Notes under the pieces: model-generated
Told to the model about the DNA's origin: nothing
The model's database searches: none
What the model saw: the letters and a program-made list of their open reading frames with translations, nothing else
Shown: positions 28,298-38,626 of the stretch, one piece after another
How the letters are laid out: the number at the start of each line of letters is the position of its first letter
Position numbering within the stretch: position 1 is the stretch's first letter
Assembly (NCBI GenBank): GCA_016718205.1
Contig: JADKEB010000004.1
Location: 1 to 63,591 of the forward strand
DNA length: 63,591 nt
Direction: 5' to 3'
From: Saprospiraceae bacterium
Lineage (GTDB): Bacteria > Bacteroidota > Bacteroidia > Chitinophagales > Saprospiraceae
Translations under genes and position numbers: made by a program

Positions 28298-29011
28298 GCT
28301 CTGCCTCGTACGACTCCGATAAAATCTGACAAGAACTAAACTCGTAACTCGATAAAATCTAGCAAGTAATTTCCGTCCACGCGTTTACTATATGTTTACC
28401 TATGATAAAAAACTTCAACTAAAAAAACTTTAAGTTAATGCGATTCTTGAAAATTTCTTTCTACAAATAAATAGGAAGGCTTAGAATCAAAAAAATGTTT
28501 CATAATTCTATGCGGGCAAACTTAGAAATAGAAAGTCAATTGAAGAATTCTATTCAGTCATACTTAAACCCAAAGTGCAACTTGTTTGATTCTAATAGTA
28601 ATTCTTAAAATATCAATAAAGTTTCGGATAATTCTTATTATCCAGCTTATATTTAATATTTTTATTCTTATATTTTTATTTAATTTTTAAACTTAAAGAT
28701 ACAAAGCAGTTCTTAAAATACCAAAAGAGTCTCGGATAATTCTTATTATCCAGCTTATATTTAAAAGCTAATCCTTTTCAATATTGCAAAATCTATTTCC
28801 GTCATCTTAAAAGTAATTACTACGTCTTTCAAATTTCTAATCTGTATTTCTCATAAGAAAAGTCCAAAATCAGAACTCCTTTCAATTTTATTTAAAACAA
28901 TCGTAAATCCTGCGTTTCACATTATTTTTCGAATCCAGCCATAAAAAACAATCTTTTTCCATTCTTCTACAATCTGTTGGATTAACTAAATGAAATATAG
29001 CGAGGCATTGC
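28298..29011 (-). mobile_element. Gene-less cassette, family alpha (1)
   Basis: About 710 bp bounded by attC-like sites, with matching ends (gcgctctgcctcg / cgaggcattgcgc). No reading frame of note on either strand. It carries two copies of the hairpin ggataattcttattatcc (28626-28643 and 28734-28751), 108 bp apart. Related cassettes: 36560-37410, 38627-39397, 42879-43649. Confidence 0.7.
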
Positions 29012-29313
29012 GCATAACGTTAAGCGTAGCCGACGTGACTTTGAAACTCGAAAGTGCGGTAGCACCTTTTGAGTTTCAAAGTCATGTCTCCGAGCCGACC
29101 AACTACTAGCAATGTCCTGTGACTGAACGGATGGCACATAAACTTGCTTATCCTCTCTTGCAAGTTTTGTGACAGTAGTGAAGGCACTGGACTTGCATAA
29201 GTTCAACAAATATACTAAAAAGTGTGGCTAATACAACTATGCCGGCTCGGAGCAAGGAGGTGAACAGCTTCCGAACATAGTTCACCTCCGCAGTGGCTCA
29301 CGCGAAGTTAGCT
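29012..29313 (-). repeat. attC-like site 17
   Basis: Boxes gcataac and gttagct do not pair. Inner pair variant gcgtagcc / ggctcacgc. A arm gactttgaaactc; B arm ggaggtgaac. Confidence 0.85.
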
Positions 29314-29328
29314 GAAGTCGCACTATTT

Positions 29329-30924
29329 TTATCGTCTATTACCATATTGCTTATTATAAGCAGTATATAGCGCTTTACTCACTGACTGACTACCCTTACA
29401 TAGACTACATAAATCACCGACTAATCCAGTTTGTCCACTTCCATTACAATGAGGACAATCTACTTCATCTAAATCTTCTCGTTTATATTTATCAAAATCT
29501 TCTTGTGTTACAACGCATGAGCCATTACAATATGAACAAATATCTCCAACTAACCCAGTTTGTCCACTTCCATTACAATGAGGACAATCTACTTCATCTA
29601 AATCTTCTCGTTTATATTTATCAAAATCTTCTTGTGTTACAACGCATGAGCCATTACAATATGAACAAATATCTCCAACTAACCCAGTTTGTCCACTTCC
29701 ATTACAATGAGGACAATCCACTTCATCCAAATCTTCTCGTTTATATTTATCAAAATCTTCCTGTGTTACAACGCATGAGCCATTACAATATGAACAAATA
29801 TCTCCAACTAATCCAGTTTGTCCACTTCCATTACAATGAGGACAATCCACTTCATCCAAATCTTCTCGTTTATATTTATCAAAATCTTCTTGTGTTACAA
29901 CACATGAACCATTGCAATAGGCACAAATATCACCGACTAATCCTGTTTGCCCTCTACCATTGCAATGCGGACAGTCAACTTCGTCTAAATCTTCTCGCTT
30001 ATATGTATTCGCATCTTCTTGTGTTACAACGCAGGAACCTTTACAATAAGCACAAATATTGCCGACTAATCCTATTTGTCCTCTACCATTACAGTGCGGG
30101 CAGTCAACTTCATCTATATCAATAACAATCTGATTAGATATATTAACTATACTCGTAGATGCATTAATTATTTCCTTTGCAGTGGTAGTTTGATTAATAC
30201 CAAAGCTGAATTTACTAATTTTTGGTGCATTTAATAATATTTCTTGACTAATTGAAGAGTCTTTATCTTTTTTAGCTTCCTCTAAAGCTTCGCTAGTTAT
30301 GTTCGGAATCATAGTCATAATATTTTTCAATTCGTTAATTTGAATTGAAGTCACATCTGCTTTTTCTGATTGTTCTATATCTTTTTGCAATTTCTTAATA
30401 TATTGGATTATTGAGGACAATTCTTTAATAGCATTATTTTCATATCGAAGAATTCGTTTTCTTGATTCCCTTTTAATTTTTTTTGTTTCCCAAATAACCT
30501 CTGTTGTAATATTACTCGATAGCTTATGCCCATAATCATATTTTGAATGATGATTCGGACATAGAAAAATTAAATTATCTGGGCTGTTATTTAAGGTTTG
30601 TTTATAAGGCTCGATGTGAGCAATTTCACCATTATCCATGTGTCCGCAAATCGCACATTGAAAGTGTGACTCTTTTTTAATATCATCTTTAATTGCATCC
30701 GGAATATATGCTCTAGTGGCATTATCTTTTACAGGCCAAGGCTCTTTTAGATATTTTATATAATTCTTTAAATCGCTTTCATCAAAATGCAATAAGTCTG
30801 AGATAGTTTGAAAATTTAATTTCTTATTTTCATTATACTTTGGGCAGTTTTTTGAAAAATATTGTAATAATTCAGGTGAATATCCAGAATAAATTGATGC
30901 TTCGGTTAAAGTTAATAATGGCAT
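29329..30924 (-). CDS. HNH endonuclease-like protein with six zinc-ribbon repeats, 531 aa
   Basis: An HNH domain spans residues 88-135: CAIC (90-93), AHIEPY with H103, then CPNHHSKYDYGH (122-133) as the second metal pair. A helical segment (150-270) follows. Residues 271-531 are six tandem units of 43 residues, each DEVDCPHCNGxGQxGLVGxI, then CxYCxGSCVVTQED and a KREDL end, so each has four cysteines in DnaJ-like CxxCxGxG order. The DNA repeats every 129 bp with few differences, so copy number may vary. HNH domains cleave DNA, and the ribbons may bind DNA or protein. Sole gene of its cassette. A defence role is inferred. Confidence 0.85.
   Translation of the reverse strand: MPLLTLTEASIYSGYSPELLQYFSKNCPKYNENKKLNFQTISDLLHFDESDLKNYIKYLKEPWPVKDNATRAYIPDAIKDDIKKESHFQCAICGHMDNGEIAHIEPYKQTLNNSPDNLIFLCPNHHSKYDYGHKLSSNITTEVIWETKKIKRESRKRILRYENNAIKELSSIIQYIKKLQKDIEQSEKADVTSIQINELKNIMTMIPNITSEALEEAKKDKDSSISQEILLNAPKISKFSFGINQTTTAKEIINASTSIVNISNQIVIDIDEVDCPHCNGRGQIGLVGNICAYCKGSCVVTQEDANTYKREDLDEVDCPHCNGRGQTGLVGDICAYCNGSCVVTQEDFDKYKREDLDEVDCPHCNGSGQTGLVGDICSYCNGSCVVTQEDFDKYKREDLDEVDCPHCNGSGQTGLVGDICSYCNGSCVVTQEDFDKYKREDLDEVDCPHCNGSGQTGLVGDICSYCNGSCVVTQEDFDKYKREDLDEVDCPHCNGSGQTGLVGDLCSLCKGSQSVSKALYTAYNKQYGNRR
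29370..30117 (-). repeat. 129-bp tandem repeat in coding sequence, six units
   Basis: Six units of 129 bp encode the zinc ribbons. Units near 29480-29890 are almost identical, those near 29900-30117 more diverged, and the unit nearest 29370 is partial and diverged. This is evidence for recent expansion within the gene. Confidence 0.85.
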
Positions 30925-30956
30925 ATATCAATCTCCAAAAAAGTTAGTGCGATATC

Positions 30957-31172
30957 AGCTAACGTTAAGCGTTGCCGTCGTGCTTCCTAGCATGACTCCG
31001 AGCCAAAAGTAAACTGTGCATATTGCGTGACACATCAGTTCGTGGCGCGTAATATGCGTTATCCTTCTTAGAACAAAAAAGTCCGACAACAACAATATCG
31101 CCAGGCTCGGAGCAAGAGAGTGAACAGCATCCGAACCTAGTTCACTCTCGCAGTGGCAATGCTAAGTTATGC
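30957..31172 (-). repeat. attC-like site 18, compact 216-bp form
   Basis: Boxes agctaac and gttatgc. The A arm is replaced by gtgcttcctagcatgac and the central arm is shortened. B arm gagagtgaac. Nearly identical to site 35. Confidence 0.8.
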
Positions 31173-31808
31173 GGGATGACTCGAATTATACGAATAAAGT
31201 CAGACAAATAGTAGACTTAATTCTTCAAACATTCGAATGCAACACACCCTTTTATCCCGTGCGATTCCTATGAATGCAAATAGGACAAATAATATCAACT
31301 AAAAATAATTTATGCAATTACGATTCTTAAAATATTTTCCAACAAAAGTTTTGGACAACAAAGAAACAAGAAAGCCAAATTATGAACACGATAAATTAAT
31401 TACTTAGAACTGGATAACACTTATTTACCCCGATAATAAGTCTGGCAAAGTGAATATTTTATTTTAAGAAACAATAGACAGTTTTCTTAATTCGATTTTT
31501 GAACCTAATCACAAAGAAGTCAAAACCTTTTTTAGAAGAACCAAGTCTCAGGGTTTATCTATTTTTGTTTCAATACGAAAAGCAAATACTAACTCAGCTT
31601 AACTTCTTAACTATCTAACGAATCTAATTCTATTTAAGAAAAAAAATCAGCCTTAAAAGTCAAAACACACTTGCTGACCAGTGATACTTAAAACAATTCT
31701 AAATATGCTCTCGTTCGCCCGTTCATCATTTAATTTTAAACCAGCTTCAAAATTCCTTACCTTTCAATCTGTTTTGATTGAACAAATGAAATATAGCCGA
31801 GTCATTTC
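31173..31808 (-). mobile_element. Gene-less cassette, family beta (1)
   Basis: About 640 bp with matching ends (gcgggatgactcga / tagccgagtcatttcgc) and no gene. It is almost the same sequence as the cassette at 60924-61571 and is related to 32027-32665. Shared segments include gggataa..ccccgataa and agtctcagggtttatc. Confidence 0.7.
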
Positions 31809-32026
31809 GCATAACGTATAAGCGTAGCCGTCGTGCTTCCTAGCATGACTCCGAGCCAAGTGTATACGGTGCATATTGCGTGCCACATCTTCTCGTGGCG
31901 CGTAATATGCGTTATCCATCATAAAACAAAAAAGTCCAACAATCACAATATCGCCAGGCTCGGAGCAAGAGAGTGAACAGCATCCGAACATTGTTCACTC
32001 TCGCAGTGGCTCACGCTCAGTTATGC
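31809..32026 (-). repeat. attC-like site 19, compact 218-bp form
   Basis: Boxes gcataac and gttatgc pair. Minimal A arm gtgcttcctagcatgac; B arm gagagtgaac. Confidence 0.8.
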
Positions 32027-32665
32027 GGTTTGACTCGAACTTCTACGATTAAGTCAGACAAATACTATTCTTAATTCTTCATACATACGAATTAAAAACA
32101 CCAATAATTTCTGTGCGATTCCTATGAATGCAAATAGGACGATTAATTTCAACTAAAAATCCTTTATGTTAAAACGATTCTTGAAATATTATTCTACGTA
32201 GTTTCTGCATGACAAAGAAACAATAAAGCCAACTTATGAAAACGGTCATAAGGAATTTTTAGAACGGGATAATCTTAATTACCCCGAAAACAAGTTTCGC
32301 AATTAAAGTTTTTATTACAAAAAACAAAGAAAAGTATTTACATCGGTTTTTTATTTCTAATCACAGTAGAGGCTTAACCTTTTTTATACCTACCAAGTCT
32401 CAGGGTTTATCTAATCTATGTTTGAATACGGAAAACAAATACTAACTCAACATATCTTCTTAGCCTTCCTGTCATTGTATTCTATTTAAGAAAGCCAATC
32501 TATCTTAACTTAAAACTAATAAATCAAAAAACACACTTGCTGTCCAGTTTCTACTTAAAACGATTCCAAATCCACCCGTTCAGCATTTAATTTTAAACCA
32601 GCCTCTTAAATCCTTCCTTTTCTATCTGTTTTGATTAAGCAAAGAAAGTAGAGCCGAGTCATTCC
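32027..32665 (-). mobile_element. Gene-less cassette, family beta (2)
   Basis: About 640 bp, ends matching (gcggtttgactcga / agccgagtcattccgc), no gene seen. Diverged relative of 31173-31808, sharing agtctcagggtttatct and the tail ctgttttgattaagcaaa. Confidence 0.7.
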
Positions 32666-32964
32666 GCATAACGTTAAGAGTATCCGACGTTGAAAAAATG
32701 ACAAGAAAATTCCCCAAGAATTTTTCTTGTCATTTTTTCAATGTCTCCAAGCCGAACTAATACTAGCAAGTCCTGTGACTGAACGGATGGCACGCAAACT
32801 TGCTCTTTGCCGCAAGTTTCGTGACAGTAGTGAAGGCACTGGACTTGCGTAAGTCTGACAGATAAACTACAAAGTTCAACAACCACAACTAAGCCGGCTT
32901 GGAGCAAGGTGACTCACATCATCCGAGCTTAGTGAGTCGCCGCAGTGGATACTCGCAGTTAGGC
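32666..32964 (-). repeat. attC-like site 20
   Basis: Boxes gcataac and gttaggc do not pair. A arm gacaag type; B arm gtgactcac. Confidence 0.85.
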
Positions 32965-33089
32965 GATGCAAGACCGTAATACAATAAAGGTCACGGCGGG
33001 TGACTATTACAGTAAAACAATTCAACATCTATGTATTACGGATTCCTTTAACTTATTCTATCTTTCTCTCTTTTCTCTTTTTCTTATTC

Positions 33090-33150
33090 GGATTTGCGAA
33101 GTTGCTTGTTAAAACTATTCCGCAGCAATTTTGCAAATCCAACGTTAGGC
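33090..33150 (-). repeat. Short attC-like hairpin nested in a cassette (3)
   Basis: Diverged form: ggatttgcgaagttgc pairs with gcagcaattttgcaaatcc, and the core GTTAGGC is at 33144-33150, only 12 bases past the stop of the restriction gene. Confidence 0.6.
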
Positions 33151-33162
33151 GCATACTCTATA

Positions 33163-36132
33163 TTATTTCAATACCTCTTTGATAATATCTATATCTTTTT
33201 CGTCTAATCCATATAATTCGTAAACTAATTTATCAAGTTTAGTTTCCAATATGTTACATTTTTCTTCTAATACTTGTTTTGTTGATTCATTTTTATTTAT
33301 ACTTATTTCTTTTTGTGTGGATAATATTTGTTCTACTAAAGAAATAATTTCAGTTTTAATTTTTAAATCTGGATTATTAGGAATTGGAATTTCTGCAACG
33401 TATTGATATATCCATCGCAAATATCCGCCTCTAATAGTAGAGGTTAATTTACTGTATACCCACGTTGTTATCTTACTATTTAAAATAGCTAACACATATA
33501 AGTCGTTTAAAGGAATTATATATGATGTATTAACTAAATAACTTTTATTTAGATCGATGGTAAAATTACCCCGTGTAGATATATCAGGGAAAACTATTTT
33601 TTCCTTTTCAAACTCTTTGTAATATTCACAGGCTCTTAATTCCCACCAATAATCTCCTTGGTCATATCTTGCTTCTGCTTTTTTTTGAAACTCGTTTAAG
33701 TAATTAAAAATAGCTGGGTAATTTGACTCAATCTTATACTTTTTATTATCCGTTTTCTTTTTGTTTGTAAATCCTTTTTCAAATAAAATAAGCCACTTTT
33801 TATTTAACAAAGTTGCATATCGTTTAATATCTTTTCCTTCTAAAAACGGTTTAATAACCTCTTTACTCTTAGGGTCTTCTTTGATTAATCTATTTTTAGT
33901 TTCTTCATCAACTACAAATGCTTCATTTAATCCTGTTTTGATTCCATAGAAAATTTTTCCGTCTACGTATTCACCTAAAGGTATTCCTACCTTTTTTATT
34001 TTATCTAGGAGCGCAGACTCCTTGTTCTTCGACAATGACCAACCTTTGTCTTCTAATGAATCGACATCTACAGAATATGACTCTTTCTTTACAACATCCT
34101 TCAAAGAAGTAAAATCTAAATCCTTTACTTGAATTGCTCGGAAATCTTTTGGCTTATCGTTGTTTACCTTTATAATACAGGGATATGTAGTTGCAGTGGT
34201 AAATACAGGTAAATCACCAAAATCTATAATCTCGATAATACGTTTTGTTTTTAAAAATTTACGTAAAGATTCTCCGTAATTTGCTCTCATCCATTTGTTA
34301 GCAACTATAATTGAATAGAGTCCATCTTTCTTTAAAATTGATAATGATTTTTCAATGAAATAAACATATAAATCGGCTGTGCCTGAAAAAGTATTTTTGT
34401 AATGTGATTTAGCATATTTCTTAAAATCTTCGCCTAATATTTCTTGCCTTACGTAAGGCGGATTACCAACTATAATATCAAATCCACCATCTTTAAATAT
34501 TTCAGGGAATTTTTCTATCCAGTCAAATTTGTTTACCTTTCTTATTTTTTCTTCAGTAAATAAAGAAGCTTGTTTATCCTGTTCTTCATAAAAGATTGAG
34601 TCTACTAATGAATTACCGCATTTAATGTTATTATCTAAATCGGGAAGAAGTTTTTCATAATTGTGCTTAAAAAGTTTATCTGCACTTTCCGTTGTTTCAT
34701 CCTCCATAAGTTTTAGAAGCAAAGAAAGTTTAGTCACTTCTACAGCTTGTTTATCTATATCTACTCCATAAATATGTTTGAGCAGTATATTCTGCTTAAC
34801 CTTTAGACTCAACAAATACTTGTTTTTAGATACTAAGTATATAAACCCACTTTTTAAAGATTTGTCTAGTCTAGTTTTTTCTGTGTAATATGATAAATAT
34901 TTTTCCAATAGAAATGAATATACTCCAACTAAAAAACTTCCCGAACCGCAGGCAGAGTCAAGAACAGTTAATTTTAAATTTGCTAAATCTGCTTTCTTAA
35001 TTTTTTCTCCGACAGTATTTTCAACAATATATTTCACTATATATTGAGGAGTATAAACAACTCCTCCTGCTTTTTTTACTTCTTCTTTTTCTTCAATTTC
35101 TATCTCATGAGAAGGTTTTATATGAATTACTTTACCAAGTAGTTGTTCGTATATATTTCCTAGAATTTCAATTGGCATGATAGAAAATTCATAAGGGCAT
35201 TCAGGGAAATAAGAACTCTGTAAAATAGTTTTAAATACATCATTATTTATTTTTAAATCAGAAATCCATTTTATTTTTTCAAACAACCCCGAATTATACT
35301 TATTATGCGCTTTTAGAAATATTTTATTTAAGTCAGTATAAATATTTTCAGTCGATAACGAGTCTTTAAGAAGTCCGTATTTCTCTACATTTTTATCTTC
35401 CGCAAAACGAAGGAAAATAATTCTATCTATGATTACTTGAACGGCATCATTTAACGAATACACATCTAGTTCTTGATTATTGATTGCGATATTAGTTGCT
35501 AATAATTCTCTCCATTTTTCTATTAAAGATAAAAAATCTTTATCGAAGCGTGACGTTCCTTTTTTATTTTTAGAGTCTTTTGCATATTTATCAAGACTAC
35601 CATCAAGTATTGCAGGTTTTGAAAATAGATTGTAGATTTGTTTAAAACTCTTTTCGTAATCTTCAAATCTAAAATAAAGTATTCTAGCTACATTTGCATT
35701 ATCATTTTGATTAGGAACTATTCGTGTATCATAAACTGCAAATTCTTCGAAGTCCGTGAGTATGGATAATACGACTTGTCCTGAGTTACCATATCTTCGA
35801 AGTTGATAAGCAGGTGGTCTTGTATCTTTGATATTTACAGATGGTTTTTTTGCTTCTACGAAGAATTTTATTTCTTTACCAATTTTAAAACTATAATCAG
35901 GTTTTTTCGGTCTATCATCATCTACATTCACTGGAGTTTCTAGTTCTACGTCTTTATATTCATCTGGTTTAAGTTGTGAATTATCAATATCCCAATCAAG
36001 TAGAGAGAAAAATTTATTTATGAATTGTATTTTAGTATTAGCCTCATCGTAAGTAAGCTTTTTGTTTCCCTTAATAATACTGTTTTCAAAATGTTCGCAA
36101 AGTTTTTTTAGTTCTATTAATTTTTCTGTCAT
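33163..36132 (-). CDS. Single-chain type IIG restriction-modification enzyme, 989 aa
   Basis: The N-terminal nuclease part has PD at 78-79 and FFVEAKKP (E93, K95), a PD-(D/E)XK site. A helical connector follows. The adenine-methyltransferase core starts with GGVVYTPQYIVKYIVE near 356-371, then LDSACGSGSFLVG (391-403, AdoMet binding) and IIVGNPPYVRQE (553-564, catalytic NPPY). The C-terminal 350 residues form the target-recognition region, with a TaqI-like domain near WLILFEKGFTNKKK. The layout and length fit the Eco57I/type IIG class, in which one protein both methylates and cuts. Sole gene of its cassette; the coiled C-terminus ends DIIKEVLK. It should give restriction without a separate partner. 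Confidence 0.9.
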   Translation of the reverse strand: MTEKLIELKKLCEHFENSIIKGNKKLTYDEANTKIQFINKFFSLLDWDIDNSQLKPDEYKDVELETPVNVDDDRPKKPDYSFKIGKEIKFFVEAKKPSVNIKDTRPPAYQLRRYGNSGQVVLSILTDFEEFAVYDTRIVPNQNDNANVARILYFRFEDYEKSFKQIYNLFSKPAILDGSLDKYAKDSKNKKGTSRFDKDFLSLIEKWRELLATNIAINNQELDVYSLNDAVQVIIDRIIFLRFAEDKNVEKYGLLKDSLSTENIYTDLNKIFLKAHNKYNSGLFEKIKWISDLKINNDVFKTILQSSYFPECPYEFSIMPIEILGNIYEQLLGKVIHIKPSHEIEIEEKEEVKKAGGVVYTPQYIVKYIVENTVGEKIKKADLANLKLTVLDSACGSGSFLVGVYSFLLEKYLSYYTEKTRLDKSLKSGFIYLVSKNKYLLSLKVKQNILLKHIYGVDIDKQAVEVTKLSLLLKLMEDETTESADKLFKHNYEKLLPDLDNNIKCGNSLVDSIFYEEQDKQASLFTEEKIRKVNKFDWIEKFPEIFKDGGFDIIVGNPPYVRQEILGEDFKKYAKSHYKNTFSGTADLYVYFIEKSLSILKKDGLYSIIVANKWMRANYGESLRKFLKTKRIIEIIDFGDLPVFTTATTYPCIIKVNNDKPKDFRAIQVKDLDFTSLKDVVKKESYSVDVDSLEDKGWSLSKNKESALLDKIKKVGIPLGEYVDGKIFYGIKTGLNEAFVVDEETKNRLIKEDPKSKEVIKPFLEGKDIKRYATLLNKKWLILFEKGFTNKKKTDNKKYKIESNYPAIFNYLNEFQKKAEARYDQGDYWWELRACEYYKEFEKEKIVFPDISTRGNFTIDLNKSYLVNTSYIIPLNDLYVLAILNSKITTWVYSKLTSTIRGGYLRWIYQYVAEIPIPNNPDLKIKTEIISLVEQILSTQKEISINKNESTKQVLEEKCNILETKLDKLVYELYGLDEKDIDIIKEVLK

Positions 36133-36294
36133 ATGTATATCTGTTAAATATAAAAGTAAAACCTGAGTAGAATGTCAATCCGTAAACTCTGCTTTTTAAT
36201 TTGTTATTTTCCTATATAAACCTTATTTCCTTACCATTCTCTAATACGCAAAAGGATGGGCGGGGTGACTATTACTATTGAGTGTCTTGCTTTC

Positions 36295-36559
36295 GCCTAA
36301 CGTTCAAGCGTAGCCGTCGTGCTTCCTAGCATGACTCCGAGCCAACCAATGACTAGCAAGTGGTGTGACTGAGCGAAAGGCGCAAAACTTGCATTATCCG
36401 TTCATGCGAGTTTTGTGCGTGAAGCGAAGGCACAACACTTGCGTGAGTCTGACAAAAAAACTAAAAGTCCGACAAAGACAGTCATGCCAGGCTCGGAGCA
36501 AGAGAGTGAACAGCATCCGAACATAGTTCACTCTCGCAGTGGCTGACGCTTTGTTATGC
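36295..36559 (-). repeat. attC-like site 21, compact 265-bp form
   Basis: Boxes gcctaac and gttatgc do not pair. Minimal A arm; central arm retained with gagcgaaagg; B arm gagagtgaac. Confidence 0.8.
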
Positions 36560-37410
36560 GCTGTGCCTCGTAACTCTACGATTAAGTCAGACAAGAACTA
36601 AACTCTTAACTCGATAAAATCCAGCAAGTAATTTCCGTCCACTCGTTTACTATATGTTTACCTACAATAAATAACTTTAACTAAAAAATCTATCTCTTAT
36701 CAAGATTCATAAATATTTCTTTCTACAAATAAATAGGAAGGATTAGAATCAAAAAAAGTTTCACAATTCTTTTTAGCCACACAGTTAGAAACAAAAAAGT
36801 CAATAGAAGAATTCTATTTAGTTATACTTAAATCAAAAGTGTAACTTGTTTGACTCAAAAGTAATTCTTAAACTATCAAAAAAGTCTCGGATAATTCTTA
36901 TTATCCAGGTTATAATACATATTTTTATACTTCTATTTTTCTTTAATTTTTAACCTTAAAAACATAAAGCAATTCTTAAAATACCAAAAGAGTCTCGGAT
37001 AATTCTTATTATCCAGCTTAAGTTTAAAAGCTAAACCTTTGATTTCAGTTTTTATATTTTTTAAACTTAAAAATACAAAGCCTGAAACAATTCTCAAAGT
37101 CAATCTATCGAATCTTTAAGTTTGTGTAAGAACTCCCAATAATTCATATTTTCTTGACTATTCTTCTTATCCTTTTCAATATTCCAAAACCTAATCGTGT
37201 AGTCTTAAAAGCAATTACTCCGTCTTTCAAATTTCTAATCTGTATTTCTCATAATAAAAGTCCAAAATCAGAATTCCTTTCAATTTTATTTAAAACAATC
37301 GTAAATCCAGCGTTTCACTTTATTTTTCGAATCCAGCCATAATAAAATAATCTTTGTCTATTCTTTTTCAATCTTTCAGATTAAGCAAATGAAATATAGC
37401 GAGGCATGGC
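36560..37410 (-). mobile_element. Gene-less cassette, family alpha (2)
   Basis: About 850 bp, ends matching (gcgctgtgcctcg / cgaggcatggcgc). No gene. Two ggataattcttattatcc hairpins at 36889-36906 and 36997-37014, again 108 bp apart. Confidence 0.7.
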
Positions 37411-37674
37411 GCATAACGTTAAGCGTAGCTGACGTGCTTCCTAGCATGACTCCGAGCCAACCAATTACTAGCAAGTGGTGTGACTGAGCGAAAGGCGCAA
37501 AACTTGCATTATCCGTTCATGCGAGTTTTGTGCGTGAAGCGAAGGCACAACACTTGCGTGAGTCTGACAAAAAAACTAAAAGTCCGACAAATACAGTCAT
37601 GCCAGGCTCGGAGCAAGAGAGTGAACAGCTTCCGAGCATAGTTCACTCTCGCAGTGGCTGACGCTTTGTTATAC
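37411..37674 (-). repeat. attC-like site 22, compact form
   Basis: Boxes gcataac and gttatac. Nearly identical to site 21, with gctgacg in the inner pair. Confidence 0.8.
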
Positions 37675-38328
37675 GCTGCGCCTCGTAACTATACGATAAA
37701 GTCAGACAAGAAATATTCTAAACTCTTCGACAAATAAATACAACACGACTTTTCATTCCTCGCGTTTACAATATGTTTAGCTAGGTATTAAAATTGCAAG
37801 ACTAAAAATATTTATATAAAATTAGGCAAGACCGAAACTCAGTAGAATAATAAAGAGTATCCACAATTACTTTTTTCATTCTGACAATTAAAATTCTGGA
37901 TAGCAAATAAAGAATAAAAAATCTAACAAAGAAAATATAAAGTCTGACTTCCTATTTAAAAAAGTCTGACAAGGAATATACTTCAAACTTAAAAAACAAA
38001 AGAGAACCCAATATTTCTTCCTAACGAAAAAGAAAAAAAAGTAAACCTATTCATTGAAACAACCCTTTCAGTTTCCCCTGAACGAACCAGGCAATCCTCT
38101 TTTTATTCTTACGAAAACTATTCTTTAAATCTTAAAAGTATCTTATCTGGATTTCAACTTCCGAAACTGCAATCCTGCGAATATAAGTCCAAAAAAGAAT
38201 TTTTATTTCAGTGTATGTTAGAACAATTCAAACTCCATCCGTTCAGCGTTAAATTTTAAACCAGCCCCAAATATTCCTTTCCTTCCAATCTGTTTTGATT
38301 AGGCAAATGAAAAAGGCAGAGGCGTGGC
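37675..38328 (-). mobile_element. Gene-less cassette, divergent
   Basis: About 650 bp, ends gcgctgcgcctcg / gaggcgtggcgt. No gene. The left end resembles family alpha, but the body lacks its hairpins. The tail (ccttccaatctgttttgatt) is common to both families. Confidence 0.65.
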
Positions 38329-38626
38329 GTATAACGTTAAGAGTATCCGACGTGACTTTGAAACTCGAAAGTGCGGTAGCACCTTTTGAGTTTCAAAGTC
38401 ATGTCTCCAAGCCGACCAACTACTAGCAAGTCCCGTGACTGAGTGTAGGGCGCAAAACTTGCATTATTCTCTTGCAAGTTTTGTGACCGGAGCGAAGGCA
38501 CTGGACTTGCGCAAGTTCAACAAAAATATTACAAAGTGTGGCTAACACGACTATGCCGGCTTGGAGCAAGGAGGTGAACAGCATCCGAACATAGTTCACC
38601 TCCGCAGTGGATACTCGCAGTTATGC
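38329..38626 (-). repeat. attC-like site 23
   Basis: Boxes gtataac and gttatgc. A arm gactttgaaactc; B arm ggaggtgaac. Matches site 26, with which it shares the following 1.6 kb. Confidence 0.85.

Noticed and set aside
28298..29011. Short reading frames in gene-less cassettes
   Set aside because: None exceeds about 60 codons with a ribosome site, and they are not shared between near-identical cassettes.
29505..30125. 206-aa plus-strand frame with tandem repeats
   Set aside because: It is the antisense of the zinc-ribbon repeats of the HNH gene; the minus strand has the cysteine pattern of a real protein.
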